From: Microcaldota archaeon
Lineage (GTDB): Archaea; Micrarchaeota; Micrarchaeia; Micrarchaeales; Micrarchaeaceae
Direction: 5' to 3'
Length of the DNA: 64,000 bases
Assembly (NCBI GenBank): GCA_021799635.1
Contig: JAJZAB010000001.1
Span: forward strand, 94,505-158,504
Below the pieces are notes generated by a model. That model did not search any database. It was not told the origin of the DNA and saw nothing but the letters and a program-made list of their open reading frames with translations. Below are positions 50,155 through 59,728 of the stretch, in pieces (positions within the stretch are counted from its first letter, which is position 1; each line of letters begins with the position of its first letter). The position numbers and the translations under genes are program-made.

Positions 50155-51021
50155 TTGAACGTCCTCGAAAAATTGAATAAGGGAAGCATACGCGCTTCAG
50201 ACATAGCCGCGCAGTATTGGTGTGAGAGGCAGATGGAGCTGAACTACATCCACGGCGCCAAGATAACAGCTGAAATCAGGAAGGGCAAGGAGATGCACGG
50301 CAACCTTGAGGCTGAGACGAATGTACCCATAGTCTTGATGCCGAGGAGCTATGCTGACGCAATGTACAAGGGCCTTTACACCAGCTACAGCGGCTTGAGT
50401 ACCATTGGCAAAAATAAGAAGACAAGGGAGGTGCAGGTGTACGGTTCCCTGAATGGCTTCAAATTTGTCGGAAAGGTCGACCAGATGGAAGTAATGGATG
50501 GAGGTGTTGTAATAGTGGAGGATAAAACTCGGTCGAGCGATAGGATGCCGTCAGAGTCGCAGCTCACCACCCACAAGGTACAGGTGATGCTGTACAAGAA
50601 GGCCATGGACGACATACAGATGGGCAGGTACACCGCAGGCACCTTCGAGCAGTCATACCATGCATCAAAGCTAAGGATAACCTGGGAATTTGACAGGCAG
50701 TTGGAGGCGCTGGGAGTTGAGAGTCAGATCCGCAGCGTAAGCGCGATCGCCGAAAGGCTTTTCTCCTCTATAAAGTCGGTAGGAAGGATAAGCGATACGC
50801 TTTACATAAGGTATATAAACCAGGCAACAGGAAATATTATAGAGACGCACAAGATAAGGTACGACGAAAACGAGATGTCATCGATCTTGGACTTTTCACT
50901 CAAATACTGGAAGGGTGAGAGGGAGTCGCTCCCCGTGCCGGAAAAGGAGAAATGGAAGTGCAACTTCTGCGCCTTCTTCGGCAAGGAGTGCAAGGTGTGG
51001 TGGCCGCAGAAGGTGCTGTGA
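50155..51021 (+). CDS. Cas4/Exo5-like PD-(D/E)XK nuclease with Fe-S-type cysteines
   Basis: 288 residues, TTG start. N-terminal RASDIAAQYWCERQMELNYI with the first Cys, IRKGKEMHGNLE (RecB-like His region), FVGKVDQMEVMDG and VVIVEDKTR forming D...E-x-K, QVMLYKKAM as motif QxxxY, and a C-terminal CNFCAFFGKEC cluster. One upstream plus three downstream cysteines are the pattern of the iron-sulfur nucleases Cas4, AddB, Dna2 and Exo5. No cas genes or CRISPR array are nearby, so a repair or replication 5' exonuclease is more likely. Its stop overlaps the AlaRS start (TGATG). Confidence 0.78.
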   Translation: MNVLEKLNKGSIRASDIAAQYWCERQMELNYIHGAKITAEIRKGKEMHGNLEAETNVPIVLMPRSYADAMYKGLYTSYSGLSTIGKNKKTREVQVYGSLNGFKFVGKVDQMEVMDGGVVIVEDKTRSSDRMPSESQLTTHKVQVMLYKKAMDDIQMGRYTAGTFEQSYHASKLRITWEFDRQLEALGVESQIRSVSAIAERLFSSIKSVGRISDTLYIRYINQATGNIIETHKIRYDENEMSSILDFSLKYWKGERESLPVPEKEKWKCNFCAFFGKECKVWWPQKVL

Positions 51022-53687
51022 TGCTGAGCAAGAGCGAGCTTATAAAGGGTTTCTCTAAGGATTACAAAAAGTACTACTCCACTGCGCTTTTTGAGTCCGA
51101 GGGTTTTGAGAGGAAGAAGTGCAGGGAGTGCGGAATGTTTTTCTGGACAACAGATTCCGATAGGGAGCTCTGTGGGGACTCTGCCCATGAGCCGTATTCA
51201 TTCATAAGGGAGAATCCGTCAAGCGTAGGATATGAGGAGTTTTGGAACAGGTTCTCCGATTTCTTCAAGAAGAACGGGCACGCCGTTATAGGTAGATATC
51301 CTGTTGTGAGCAGGTGGAGGCCTGACCTTTATTTTACAATAGCCGGCATACAGGACTTCCAGAGGATTGAGAACGGTAAGATGAGCTTTGAGTACCCTGC
51401 CAATCCGCTGCTCGTGCCGCAGATGTGCATGCGGTTCAGCGACATAGCAAACGTTGGCGTCACGGGTAGGCACCTCACCTCGTTCATGATGGCAAACCAG
51501 ACTTCGTTCAACTATCCGAAAGAGGGCTACTGGAGGGACAGGACGATAAAGATCAATTACGAATACCTGACTAAAGTGCTAGGTGCGGATAAGGACGCCA
51601 TAACGTACATAGAGGATGTATGGGCGATGGGCGACTTCTCCGAGTTCGGACCCTCTTTGGAGTTTTATTCCAAAGGCCTGGAGCTCGGCAACAATGTGTT
51701 CACAGAATTCGAGTACGATGGAGTGAAGACAAACGAGCTTGAAGGGAAGGTTGTTGACGTTGGATGGGGATTTGAGAGGCTCATATGGTACTACACTGGG
51801 GAGCCTACGCTCTACGATGCGGTTTTCAGGAACCAGCTCAGGTATATCTACGACAACGCCCATTTCAGCCCGGACAAGGGCATGTACTACAGGGTGGCGC
51901 CTGTCCTTGGCGGAATGGACCTCACAGACAGCAAGGTCCAGAAATCGGAATCTGACATAGCCAAAATGGCGGGGATACACAAGGATGATTACACCAAGAT
52001 TATAAAACCCATGCAGGCGGCGTATGCGATTGCAGACCATACAAGGACGCTGCTATTCGCAATAAGCGACGGCGCGCTTCCGAGCAATGTCGGCGGCGGA
52101 TACAACCTTAGGGTGATACTCAGGAGGGTTTTTGACTTTATTGACCGGTACAAGATAGACATAGATGTAATAAAGCTCATGGAGATGCACGCTGACGAAG
52201 TGATGAACCTGTACAAAGGCCTCCGCAGCAATATGGATGAGATAAACGAGATAGTTTCCATTGAGAGGGAGAGGTATACGAACACAAAGGCTTCCGCGCG
52301 CAAGATAGTAAGCACTATAATAGAAAAAAAGGAGGAGCTGACGGCAGGTAGGTTGAGGCTGCTCTACGAAAGCAACGGCATAACTCCGGAGTTTATATCT
52401 GCTGTGGCGCTTGAGAGGGGCGTACGCATCGACATGCCAGACGAAGCGTACTTTGACATAATAAATGGGGATTTCGCTAAAAAGGAAAAGAAGCGTGACC
52501 CTATAGTCATTGATACAAAGGGACTTGAAAAGACCGAGCAGCTTTTCTACAGTTTCGTTAGTGCTGTCGAAGCAAAGGTCGTGCGGATAGAAGGCAATAT
52601 AGTGGTGCTTGACAGGAGCCCGTTCTATCCTGAAGGAGGAGGCCAGGAGGCAGATAATGGTACAGTAGGGGGAATTCGGGTGGCCGACGTCGCAAGCCTT
52701 GACGGAGTGATACTGCATCTTCTTGCGGAAAAGCCGAATTTCAGCGAGGGAGAGCAGGTTAAATGTGCAGTTGACATAGATAGAAGGATAAGACTAATGG
52801 CGCACCACACGGCAACCCATCTGATAAACGCATCGGCTAGGAGCGTCCTAGGGGAGCATGCCTGGCAGGAGGGAGCCAGGAAGGGGCCTACAAAGGCACA
52901 CATAGATCTGTCGCACTATGAGAAGCTTAGCGACGAACAGACTAGGAGGATAGAGGACATTGCAAACGGCCACATACTCCGCGGCATAAAAGTAAAGATG
53001 CAGGAGATGGACAGAAAGGCGGCCGAGTCTAAATACGGCTTCGGCATATATCAGGGGCACGGGGTGCCTGCCAGCAGGCTCAGGATAGTCACGATACATG
53101 ACCTGAAGGGCAACTTGATAGATGCACAGGCATGCGGCGGACTGCACATCATGGACAGGGAGACGATGATAGGACTCATTAAGATAGTTTCCTCGTCGAG
53201 ACCGCACGACGGGATAGTCAGGCTTGATTTCGTGGCAGGACCTGCTGCGCTGCACTACATAAATTCCATGGAGGATACCCTGAATGGAATTGCCAAAGCA
53301 TCTGGTATAGACCTTGACAAGCTTGGCAAGGGAATTGAACAGCAGGTCATGGAGCTCCAGCGCTACAGGAAAGAATATAGGAATATGGCTGACGAGCTGG
53401 CTGGCTACATCGCAGAGAAGATGGTCAAGGAATCACGATCCGATGTTATACGGGCTGAACTAGGCTACGACAGGCTTATGCTTAGATCGATAGCCACCAA
53501 AATCGTTGAAAGTGATGAGAAGCTGGCCGTCGTGCTCTGGAACAGGACTGGAGAGTATGTATGCATAGCAGGAAGCAGGTCTGGCAAGAGCGCCGACGAG
53601 GTGCTCAGGGCTGAAGCCTCTAAAGCCAGGGTGACGCTGGTAGGAGGCGGATCCAAGAGGATAGCCGAGGGTAGGGTAGGAGGTTAG
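51021..53687 (+). CDS. alaS: Alanyl-tRNA synthetase (archaeal type)
   Basis: 888 residues from ATG 51021, which overlaps the upstream stop as TGATG. The longer track start at 50952 lies in the nuclease gene. N-terminal zinc-binding insertion CRECGMFFWTTDSDRELCG typical of archaeal AlaRS, class II catalytic core with RWRPDLYFTIAGIQDFQRIE and VGWGFERLIWYYTG. The editing domain has AHHTATHLINASARSVLG and QACGGLHI, followed by the C-Ala-type tail. It reads the G3:U70 pair present in tRNA-Ala of this window. Confidence 0.96.
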   Translation: MLSKSELIKGFSKDYKKYYSTALFESEGFERKKCRECGMFFWTTDSDRELCGDSAHEPYSFIRENPSSVGYEEFWNRFSDFFKKNGHAVIGRYPVVSRWRPDLYFTIAGIQDFQRIENGKMSFEYPANPLLVPQMCMRFSDIANVGVTGRHLTSFMMANQTSFNYPKEGYWRDRTIKINYEYLTKVLGADKDAITYIEDVWAMGDFSEFGPSLEFYSKGLELGNNVFTEFEYDGVKTNELEGKVVDVGWGFERLIWYYTGEPTLYDAVFRNQLRYIYDNAHFSPDKGMYYRVAPVLGGMDLTDSKVQKSESDIAKMAGIHKDDYTKIIKPMQAAYAIADHTRTLLFAISDGALPSNVGGGYNLRVILRRVFDFIDRYKIDIDVIKLMEMHADEVMNLYKGLRSNMDEINEIVSIERERYTNTKASARKIVSTIIEKKEELTAGRLRLLYESNGITPEFISAVALERGVRIDMPDEAYFDIINGDFAKKEKKRDPIVIDTKGLEKTEQLFYSFVSAVEAKVVRIEGNIVVLDRSPFYPEGGGQEADNGTVGGIRVADVASLDGVILHLLAEKPNFSEGEQVKCAVDIDRRIRLMAHHTATHLINASARSVLGEHAWQEGARKGPTKAHIDLSHYEKLSDEQTRRIEDIANGHILRGIKVKMQEMDRKAAESKYGFGIYQGHGVPASRLRIVTIHDLKGNLIDAQACGGLHIMDRETMIGLIKIVSSSRPHDGIVRLDFVAGPAALHYINSMEDTLNGIAKASGIDLDKLGKGIEQQVMELQRYRKEYRNMADELAGYIAEKMVKESRSDVIRAELGYDRLMLRSIATKIVESDEKLAVVLWNRTGEYVCIAGSRSGKSADEVLRAEASKARVTLVGGGSKRIAEGRVGG

Positions 53688-53695
53688 GTGGGTTT

Positions 53696-54202
53696 TTGTC
53701 GGCCTTTTATCTCTTTTATCTGATCATAATATACCCGATTATATACATCTTTCCAGCCTACGCTGCAAACGGTGCCCCGGTGATATTCGGCGGCGGCAGG
53801 CCCCTGGATCTAGGCAGAAAATTCATGGGCCGCAGGATATTTGGACAGAACAAGACGATAAGAGGCACGGCATCGAGCGTCATAGCCGGTGTTGCGGTAG
53901 GCCTTATAGAGTACCCGTTCCTGCACTACATGCTGCCAATTTCAATAGCCATGGCGTTCGGAGCCGTGGCAGGAGACCTGATCGGTAGCTTCGCAAAGAG
54001 GCAGATGTCTCTGAAACCTGGGGATAGTGTGCCGCTACTGGACCAGTACGGCTTCTTCCTGCTGGCGCTGGCTTTCGCATACCCTTTGAGCCACCAACCC
54101 GGATTATATGGAATTATATTCCTAGTCATCCTTACCGGTGTGCTGCACGTGCTGACCAATAGAGGGGCGCACAGGCTGAAGCTCAAGAAGGTACCGTGGT
54201 AG
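53696..54202 (+). CDS. carS: CDP-archaeol synthase
   Basis: 168 residues, TTG start 8 bases after alaS. PAYAANGAPVIFGGGRPLD at the N-terminus, GQNKTIRG near 52, AGDLIGSFAKRQMSLKPGDS near 95-115 and LDQYGFF. These are the signatures of CarS, which makes CDP-archaeol from CTP and unsaturated archaetidic acid precursor. Five hydrophobic helices. Probably in one transcript with alaS. Confidence 0.92.
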   Translation: MSAFYLFYLIIIYPIIYIFPAYAANGAPVIFGGGRPLDLGRKFMGRRIFGQNKTIRGTASSVIAGVAVGLIEYPFLHYMLPISIAMAFGAVAGDLIGSFAKRQMSLKPGDSVPLLDQYGFFLLALAFAYPLSHQPGLYGIIFLVILTGVLHVLTNRGAHRLKLKKVPW

Positions 54203-54283
54203 GCTGCAACCTACCTGGTGGTTGCGCTTTTATTAAAAATATGCATGATTTTATAAAAGGAATAAACAATCCATTATGATGCA

Positions 54284-55072
54284 ATGCAGCTCTGGATAAT
54301 ATTGCCGGCTTACAATGAAGGCAAGAGAATTTATGCTACTCTTGAAGATTATTCAAAGGCTTCTTGGCCCAGCGGAATCTCTTCACGCATAGTGGTAGTT
54401 TCCGATAGTACGGATGAAACAAACAGCATAGTGACCAAGTTCGCAAAGAGGGCAGGCAGCATAACGCTGATAAAAAATAAGGTAAGGAAAGGTAAGGGAT
54501 ACGCCATTCTTAAGGGCTTCAGATACGCTATAAAAAATGCTGATCATAGAAGTCTTATAGGCTTTGTTGATGCTGACGACGCAGTGCCATCAAAGGAATA
54601 CAGTAGGATGATAAAAATCATGATTAATAAAAATGCCGATGGGATTGTTGCTTCCAGGTACGCGAGGAACAGCGTGAATGTTGTTAAGCTCAAGACGCAG
54701 AGGGTTCTGGCTTCCAGATGCTACAACCTGTTGGTCAGGGCCATTTTTGGGATCAACCTTAGCGACACACAGTGTGGGGCCAAGATATTCAGGTACGATG
54801 CACTGAGAAAGGTAATCGGCCGCATCGTGCTTCTTGACGTGAGCTTTGATCTAAACATACTCTACGAGATGAAAAGAGCTGGATTTAATATTATAGAAGC
54901 AGGGATTGTATACTTGGATAAAAAGGGGAGCAGCATGAACATAAAGCTGCCGCTGAGGAGCGCCCAGATGTTCATAGTAGCTATAGGTTTCAGGATATAC
55001 CACTCCAGATTTAATTTTATCCTTGGCAGTTCCGTTGCGTCATTTATACATAGTCACATAAAAGATTGGTAG
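54284..55072 (+). CDS. Family 2 glycosyltransferase (dolichyl-phosphate hexose synthase-like)
   Basis: 262 residues. LWIILPAYNEGKRIYATLED, VVVSDSTDET, and GFVDADDAVP give the GT-A nucleotide- and metal-binding motifs, and KLKTQRVLASRCYNLLVRAI with SDTQCGAKIFRYDAL is typical of dolichyl-phosphate mannose/glucose synthases. It would charge the polyprenyl-phosphate carrier used by GT-C enzymes such as its overlapping neighbour (seven-base overlap). Confidence 0.88.
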   Translation: MQLWIILPAYNEGKRIYATLEDYSKASWPSGISSRIVVVSDSTDETNSIVTKFAKRAGSITLIKNKVRKGKGYAILKGFRYAIKNADHRSLIGFVDADDAVPSKEYSRMIKIMINKNADGIVASRYARNSVNVVKLKTQRVLASRCYNLLVRAIFGINLSDTQCGAKIFRYDALRKVIGRIVLLDVSFDLNILYEMKRAGFNIIEAGIVYLDKKGSSMNIKLPLRSAQMFIVAIGFRIYHSRFNFILGSSVASFIHSHIKDW

Positions 55073-56778
55073 TTGAGTTAGTGGAAGCAGACTACAAAAA
55101 GAGCCATTACGGCATTGGTGGTAAGAGGAGGATTGTAGTCATCGCAATGATTGCGATGCTCATAATTGCAGTCAGGCTGTCCTACTACACCGGTCCGATA
55201 TTCGCAAACACCCAAGACGAAGGTATATACTATAGCCAGATAGCGAGCAATGTTATATTCAAGAACCCGATATCCTTTTCCCAATACAGAAATGCAAATT
55301 TCAGCAATGTTACCAGCGGCCTCTTCAACCCTGCAGAGGCGTTCCAGTTCTACGTTGGGCTTTTGTATCCTATCATATTCATGGCAAGGCTTTTCGGATT
55401 TTCAGCTTCCCTTCCAATAGCATATGTGATGCTAACCTCGGTTGTTGAGGGTGTATTCATATTCTTTATAATAGAGAAAATCTCGGGCGCTAGGGCGGCC
55501 GTTATCGGCGGAGTACTGTTTGCCTTCCTTCCAGTAGACGTGCTCTTCTCTGACCAGCTTCAGCCTTTGGTGCCGGCCGCAATGGCGTTGGCAATATCGG
55601 TATATGTTTTCATAAGCGCCGGGGAGGTTTTTGCTAAGAAAAAGCAGAAGGCTTCTACTTGGCTATGCCTTTATGCGGTTGCTGGCTTCTTCATAGGCGT
55701 ATCATACATAACAAATCCCATAGGGATATCTATGCTTATTTTCCTTGCGCTTGTTGTAATCGCAGGGATGATAATTGAGAGAGAGGCAAAGCACCATCTT
55801 GGGATGCTGTTAATGATGGTCATTGGATTTGCCATAGCCTATTCCATGATTGGTATACTGTTTTTTGCGCAGTCTGGTAACTACCTTCTCTTCCCGATGG
55901 TTGATAGTGCAATATACAAATACCAGCTTGCAACGCAACCGGTGCTAAACCAGACCATAGCAAAAACAATAACGCTCCAGTATACCGTTGGGCCTGTTGC
56001 GTCATATGTGCCTGTCATATTTGACTTCCCAATGTCCTTCTACCTGCCCTACCTGAGGTACTTCGGGGTTTTTGGGTACGCCCTGATATCCATGGCAATA
56101 ATTGCGCTGAATCCAGGGTCCAGGAACAGGTATGCATTCTTCTTTGTATCGATGTTTGCATTCCTGTTCCTTGAAATCAGCGCGGCCCCAACGCTGATAT
56201 CATTCAAAAATGGGATGCTTTACCTTAACCTGGTGCCCCACCTACCATACGTAATGGTCATACTCGGCTTACCTATGATAGTGGTTATCGCGCTAGGATT
56301 GGAGACTATCATATCAGGCGGCAGTAGATACTCCAAGTACGCAGTAGTGGTGATAATGGCCGTAATCCTTATCAGCGCAAACCTTGATCTTCTGCGCGAT
56401 ACTTCATACTACAATGCATCAACATTCACTTTGCACAGGTTTGTTGATTTTGTGCAGCAGCAGCCTGGCTCTGTATTCTACGCAGAGTGGCTTTTCGCCG
56501 GCAACGCAAACCTACTTACGGGATATAGGTACAATGTAGAGCCGCTTTCCAACTGCAGCTATGCATACCTGGCAGCTTTAAACACCACGTACATAGCGCT
56601 AGGTGGCACGATAAGCCTTGACATATCCCCTTACACCATAACCTCGTTTGACAGTTGCGCGGAGCCAAACATAACCACAGATTACAGGCTAGTTTACTAT
56701 TCCGGCAACCCGCTTTCTTACTACAATGACTACGGTCCAACCCCACAGCTGGAGATATACCAAAAAATAGCTAGATGA
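55066..56778 (+). CDS. Membrane glycosyltransferase, GT-C (PMT/ArnT-like)
   Basis: 570 residues, TTG start overlapping the GT2 gene by seven bases. About eleven to twelve hydrophobic helices. The first extracellular loop reads FANTQDEGIYYSQIASNV, with the acidic pair expected for GT39/ArnT-like enzymes that use polyprenyl-phosphate sugars. A C-terminal extracytoplasmic part has glycosylation sequons. Paired with the dolichyl-phosphate-sugar synthase, it likely adds that sugar to a protein or glycan outside the cell. Confidence 0.82.
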   Translation: MVVELVEADYKKSHYGIGGKRRIVVIAMIAMLIIAVRLSYYTGPIFANTQDEGIYYSQIASNVIFKNPISFSQYRNANFSNVTSGLFNPAEAFQFYVGLLYPIIFMARLFGFSASLPIAYVMLTSVVEGVFIFFIIEKISGARAAVIGGVLFAFLPVDVLFSDQLQPLVPAAMALAISVYVFISAGEVFAKKKQKASTWLCLYAVAGFFIGVSYITNPIGISMLIFLALVVIAGMIIEREAKHHLGMLLMMVIGFAIAYSMIGILFFAQSGNYLLFPMVDSAIYKYQLATQPVLNQTIAKTITLQYTVGPVASYVPVIFDFPMSFYLPYLRYFGVFGYALISMAIIALNPGSRNRYAFFFVSMFAFLFLEISAAPTLISFKNGMLYLNLVPHLPYVMVILGLPMIVVIALGLETIISGGSRYSKYAVVVIMAVILISANLDLLRDTSYYNASTFTLHRFVDFVQQQPGSVFYAEWLFAGNANLLTGYRYNVEPLSNCSYAYLAALNTTYIALGGTISLDISPYTITSFDSCAEPNITTDYRLVYYSGNPLSYYNDYGPTPQLEIYQKIAR

Positions 56779-56817
56779 AACAAGCAGTATTTAAATATAG
56801 TGCTGCAAATCTAATTT

Positions 56818-57330
56818 ATGCAACGGCTGTTTCCGGCGAGCGCCAAGTTCGGGCAGCTCAAGGGGACCATAAAGATAATCAGAGAGCATCGAGGCACCAT
56901 AAGCATATCCTCACTTGCTAAAAAAGCACACCAGAACATCGACCAGCTTCTGCCAGTTGTAGATGCGTGCGTTGCACTTGACATCGCAAAGACCAGCAAC
57001 GGCTCTATAAGCCTTACTCCTTATGGAAAGAAGCTGAACATATCAAACACCAAGAAGCTTGTAACTGACAAGATTGTATTGGTGGAGCCGTTCAAGAGTA
57101 CAGTGCAGATACTTAAGACTCAAGGAGACTTACGTACAGATAAGCTGTCAAGGCTGCTGTTTGACAGGGGCATAGCCATGTACAGGGACAATGATATCAA
57201 CACCGGGGTGCTTAGGGAGCTGCTTCTAAGATGGGGGGTTAGATGCGGGCTGCTGCGGCACAACGCCAGGCTGGATGAATGGAGCCTTGGAACGGTGGCC
57301 AGGTCGACTGGGACCAAAGAGTATGCATGA
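56818..57330 (+). CDS. Stand-alone AAA-associated C-terminal domain protein (ABC transporter partner)
   Basis: 170 residues. Opens MQRLFPASAKFGQLKGTIKI and has an N-terminal winged-helix-like segment, then the LVTDKIVLVEPFKSTVQILK and LRELLLRWGVRCGLL motifs of the AAA_assoc_C domain. In many archaea and bacteria this domain is fused to a NitT/TauT-type ABC ATPase. Here it is separate and convergent with the ATPase gene, four bases apart. TATTTAAATATA about 25 bases before the ATG indicates a leaderless transcript. Confidence 0.72.
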   Translation: MQRLFPASAKFGQLKGTIKIIREHRGTISISSLAKKAHQNIDQLLPVVDACVALDIAKTSNGSISLTPYGKKLNISNTKKLVTDKIVLVEPFKSTVQILKTQGDLRTDKLSRLLFDRGIAMYRDNDINTGVLRELLLRWGVRCGLLRHNARLDEWSLGTVARSTGTKEYA

Positions 57331-57334
57331 ATGG

Positions 57335-58078
57335 CTAGCCCGTCAGGATAGCATAAACCTTATCTACAGTGTGCAGGAAATTCTTGCTCTCTCTATTCCT
57401 CGGCCTCTTTATGTCTACCTGTATCCTGTCCTTTACGTGTGAGGGCTTGTTTGACAGCACCACTATTGAATCGGAAAGCTCGACTGCCTCCTCTACATTG
57501 TGGGTAACCATGACTACCGAGTTTATTGGTATGCTCTTGTCCTTAAGCATGTAGATAACTTCATCTCTAAGGGCATTTGCGGTGAGCTCATCAAGGGAGC
57601 TGAAAGGCTCATCCATAAGCAATACGTTTGGGTTTGATGCTACCGCCCTTGCTATCCCAACCCTCTGCTTCATCCCGCCGCTTAGGATGTTTGGATAGGA
57701 ATCTTCAAATCCCTCAAGGCCGAATTTGTGCAGCAGGGCCTTTGCTGCTTTGTCCTTTGCCTCTTCGCTAATCTCCATGCGCTCCATTCCTAGCTTCACA
57801 TTCTCGATATTTGTGAGCCATGGCATAAGCCCGAAGTCCTGGAATACAAATGATATTCCATTTACCGGTTCTGTTACTTTCCTTCCATGGAAAAGGGTCT
57901 CTCCGTGCGACGGTGGTATCAACCCGGCCATTATCCTTAGCAGGGTGCTCTTACCGCACCCAGATGGGCCTATTATTGATAGGAATTCCAGTTTATCTGC
58001 GTGAAGTGAGACGCCGTCAATTATCTTAAACCCGTCACCGTATGTGAAGTTTATATCCCTTGCCTCTATCTCATGCAT
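57335..58078 (-). CDS. ABC transporter ATP-binding protein (NitT/TauT/SsuB-like)
   Basis: 247 residues. Walker [15 protein letters not shown] near 38, Q-loop [12 protein letters not shown], signature [14 protein letters not shown] near 138, Walker [15 protein letters not shown], and H-loop [12 protein letters not shown]. It belongs to the nitrate/sulfonate/taurine-type importers by sequence shape. It ends without the C-terminal AAA-associated domain, which is encoded by the convergent gene. The permease is 12 bases upstream on the same strand. Confidence 0.92.
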   Translation of the reverse strand: MHEIEARDINFTYGDGFKIIDGVSLHADKLEFLSIIGPSGCGKSTLLRIMAGLIPPSHGETLFHGRKVTEPVNGISFVFQDFGLMPWLTNIENVKLGMERMEISEEAKDKAAKALLHKFGLEGFEDSYPNILSGGMKQRVGIARAVASNPNVLLMDEPFSSLDELTANALRDEVIYMLKDKSIPINSVVMVTHNVEEAVELSDSIVVLSNKPSHVKDRIQVDIKRPRNRESKNFLHTVDKVYAILTG

Positions 58079-58090
58079 TGGATCATCAAG

Positions 58091-59656
58091 TCATGCATTT
58101 ACCGCAGCTACTTTCCTGTACATCCTTTTCCATAAAAATGTGTTGATTATTATTATCATTACTGTAAGATTTATTAATGATGTTACCATCAGCACTATGT
58201 TGCCGTTAGACAGTGATACATCAAGCAGTTTCCCTATGCCTATGCCTACCGAACTTACAACGTTTGTACCGCTTATCCCAGAAGTTGTGAAATACTCCGC
58301 CACTATGCTGGCGTTCCATTCTGCGGCTATTGCTGTTATCCCTCCAGTTATTATGCCTGGCTCCAGCGCGCTTATGTAGACCTTTTTCCACGCCCTTGCG
58401 CCCTTCAACCCGAATATGTTCTTTACTTCAATTATCTCCTTGCTCAGCGTCTTTGAATTTGATACGGCGCTGAACAGTATATACCATATTCCGCTGAGAA
58501 AGAACACAATAAATGCGACAAGTTCACCGTGCGCTGGGAATTGCTTTAGGCTTATGACTATTACTGGGAGTAGTACTGTTGCTGGTATCGATGCGATTAC
58601 CTGGAAAATGAGCAGGTATGCGGAGCTTCTTTTTGTCATAAAAACAAGGTAGACTGACACTGGGACTGCCACTGCAAGCGCGATGATAAAGGCGATCCAC
58701 ACCCTTACAAAAGAGAAAGCCAGCGCTAGCAGCACCGTTGCCTCGTATCCTCTGAGATATGCTTCGGTTGCAAATAGGTATATGATTATAAGAAGGGCAA
58801 CGGCAAAAAAACCCGCATAATATGCGCTTTTGTGCCTAGGCGTGCCAATCCCACCTATGTTATTTACGGTCTTTTGGCGGTTTAATCCTTTCTTCCTTCT
58901 AACAATGCTCGGCATGTGTATGTATGATATAGTAGGAAAGACCTTTCTGTGAGAAACAATGTGGCTTGGCGCTCTTTTTTGCTGCTGCTCCGAGTTAAAC
59001 CTTGTAACCCTCCTTTCCAGTGGCATGAAGAAGAGAAACCTTGTCAGCACTACAAAGATTATGAATATAATTATACCAATAATATAGTATACAAAATTGT
59101 CAGAAAATGCCAGTTTTGTTAGTGCGACTCCGATCCCGTATTTTACTGCATAGTTGGCGTTGCCTGTTGAAAAAACCTCGCTTGTAACCAGATAAAAAAG
59201 CCCTATCGACCACGATAGGATCGACTGCTCAACAACTCGCGGCATGCAAGCCGGTATGTATATCTTCTTGAGCCTCGCAGCCAATCGCATCTTGTAGAGC
59301 TCTGCAACCTCAACTATCTCTTTCGGTAGGGCAACTATGGATTCGTAGACCCCAAATGATATGTTCCATACCATGCTCGTTATTATTAAGAATATAACCG
59401 AGGCGTTTATGCCTATGTATCCCGGCAGCGTAGCGACAACTAGGTATATAACAAGAGGAAAGAAAGCCAGTATCGGCAGGGTCTGCAGTATATCTAGCAC
59501 AGGTATTATCACCAGACCGGCGCGTTTTGACCTGGCGGCGTATATTCCTACGAATATGCTGATAAGTATTGAGAAGAAAAGTGCTATGAACATCCTTATC
59601 CATGAGAAAGAGGTATCTAGGAGAAGCAGCAGTATTACACTCAGAAGGCTTTGCAT
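58091..59656 (-). CDS. Fused double-domain ABC permease (NitT/TauT-like)
   Basis: 521 residues from ATG 59656. The track start at 59746 would run over the start codon of the divergent surface gene, so it is rejected. Two BPD-type permease halves sit in tandem: the first carries the EAA-like loop KEIVEVAELYKMRLAARLKK near 125, the second KEIIEVKNIFGLKGARAWKK near 425. A basic linker of about 60 residues joins them. About eleven to twelve helices in all. No substrate-binding protein gene is adjacent, so direction and substrate are unknown. Confidence 0.83.
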   Translation of the reverse strand: MQSLLSVILLLLLDTSFSWIRMFIALFFSILISIFVGIYAARSKRAGLVIIPVLDILQTLPILAFFPLVIYLVVATLPGYIGINASVIFLIITSMVWNISFGVYESIVALPKEIVEVAELYKMRLAARLKKIYIPACMPRVVEQSILSWSIGLFYLVTSEVFSTGNANYAVKYGIGVALTKLAFSDNFVYYIIGIIIFIIFVVLTRFLFFMPLERRVTRFNSEQQQKRAPSHIVSHRKVFPTISYIHMPSIVRRKKGLNRQKTVNNIGGIGTPRHKSAYYAGFFAVALLIIIYLFATEAYLRGYEATVLLALAFSFVRVWIAFIIALAVAVPVSVYLVFMTKRSSAYLLIFQVIASIPATVLLPVIVISLKQFPAHGELVAFIVFFLSGIWYILFSAVSNSKTLSKEIIEVKNIFGLKGARAWKKVYISALEPGIITGGITAIAAEWNASIVAEYFTTSGISGTNVVSSVGIGIGKLLDVSLSNGNIVLMVTSLINLTVMIIIINTFLWKRMYRKVAAVNA

Positions 59657-59728
59657 AATAAAAGATAAATACAATATTTTATATTTGTGTGGTATTATAC
59701 TACTAATTCCCACTCTAGGTGGTATTTT
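59657..59728 (+). promoter_or_regulatory. Divergent promoter between permease and giant surface gene
   Basis: A 72-base A/T-rich spacer with TATA-like stretches (AATATTTTATATTTG) and a ribosome-binding-like TAGGTGGT six bases before ATG 59729. Confidence 0.45.

Noticed and set aside
50155-51021. Type I CRISPR-associated Cas4
   Set aside because: No other cas gene or CRISPR array in the window; gene context is housekeeping.
52053-52718. 221-residue minus ORF
   Set aside because: Antisense to alaS, no start context, no recognisable domain.
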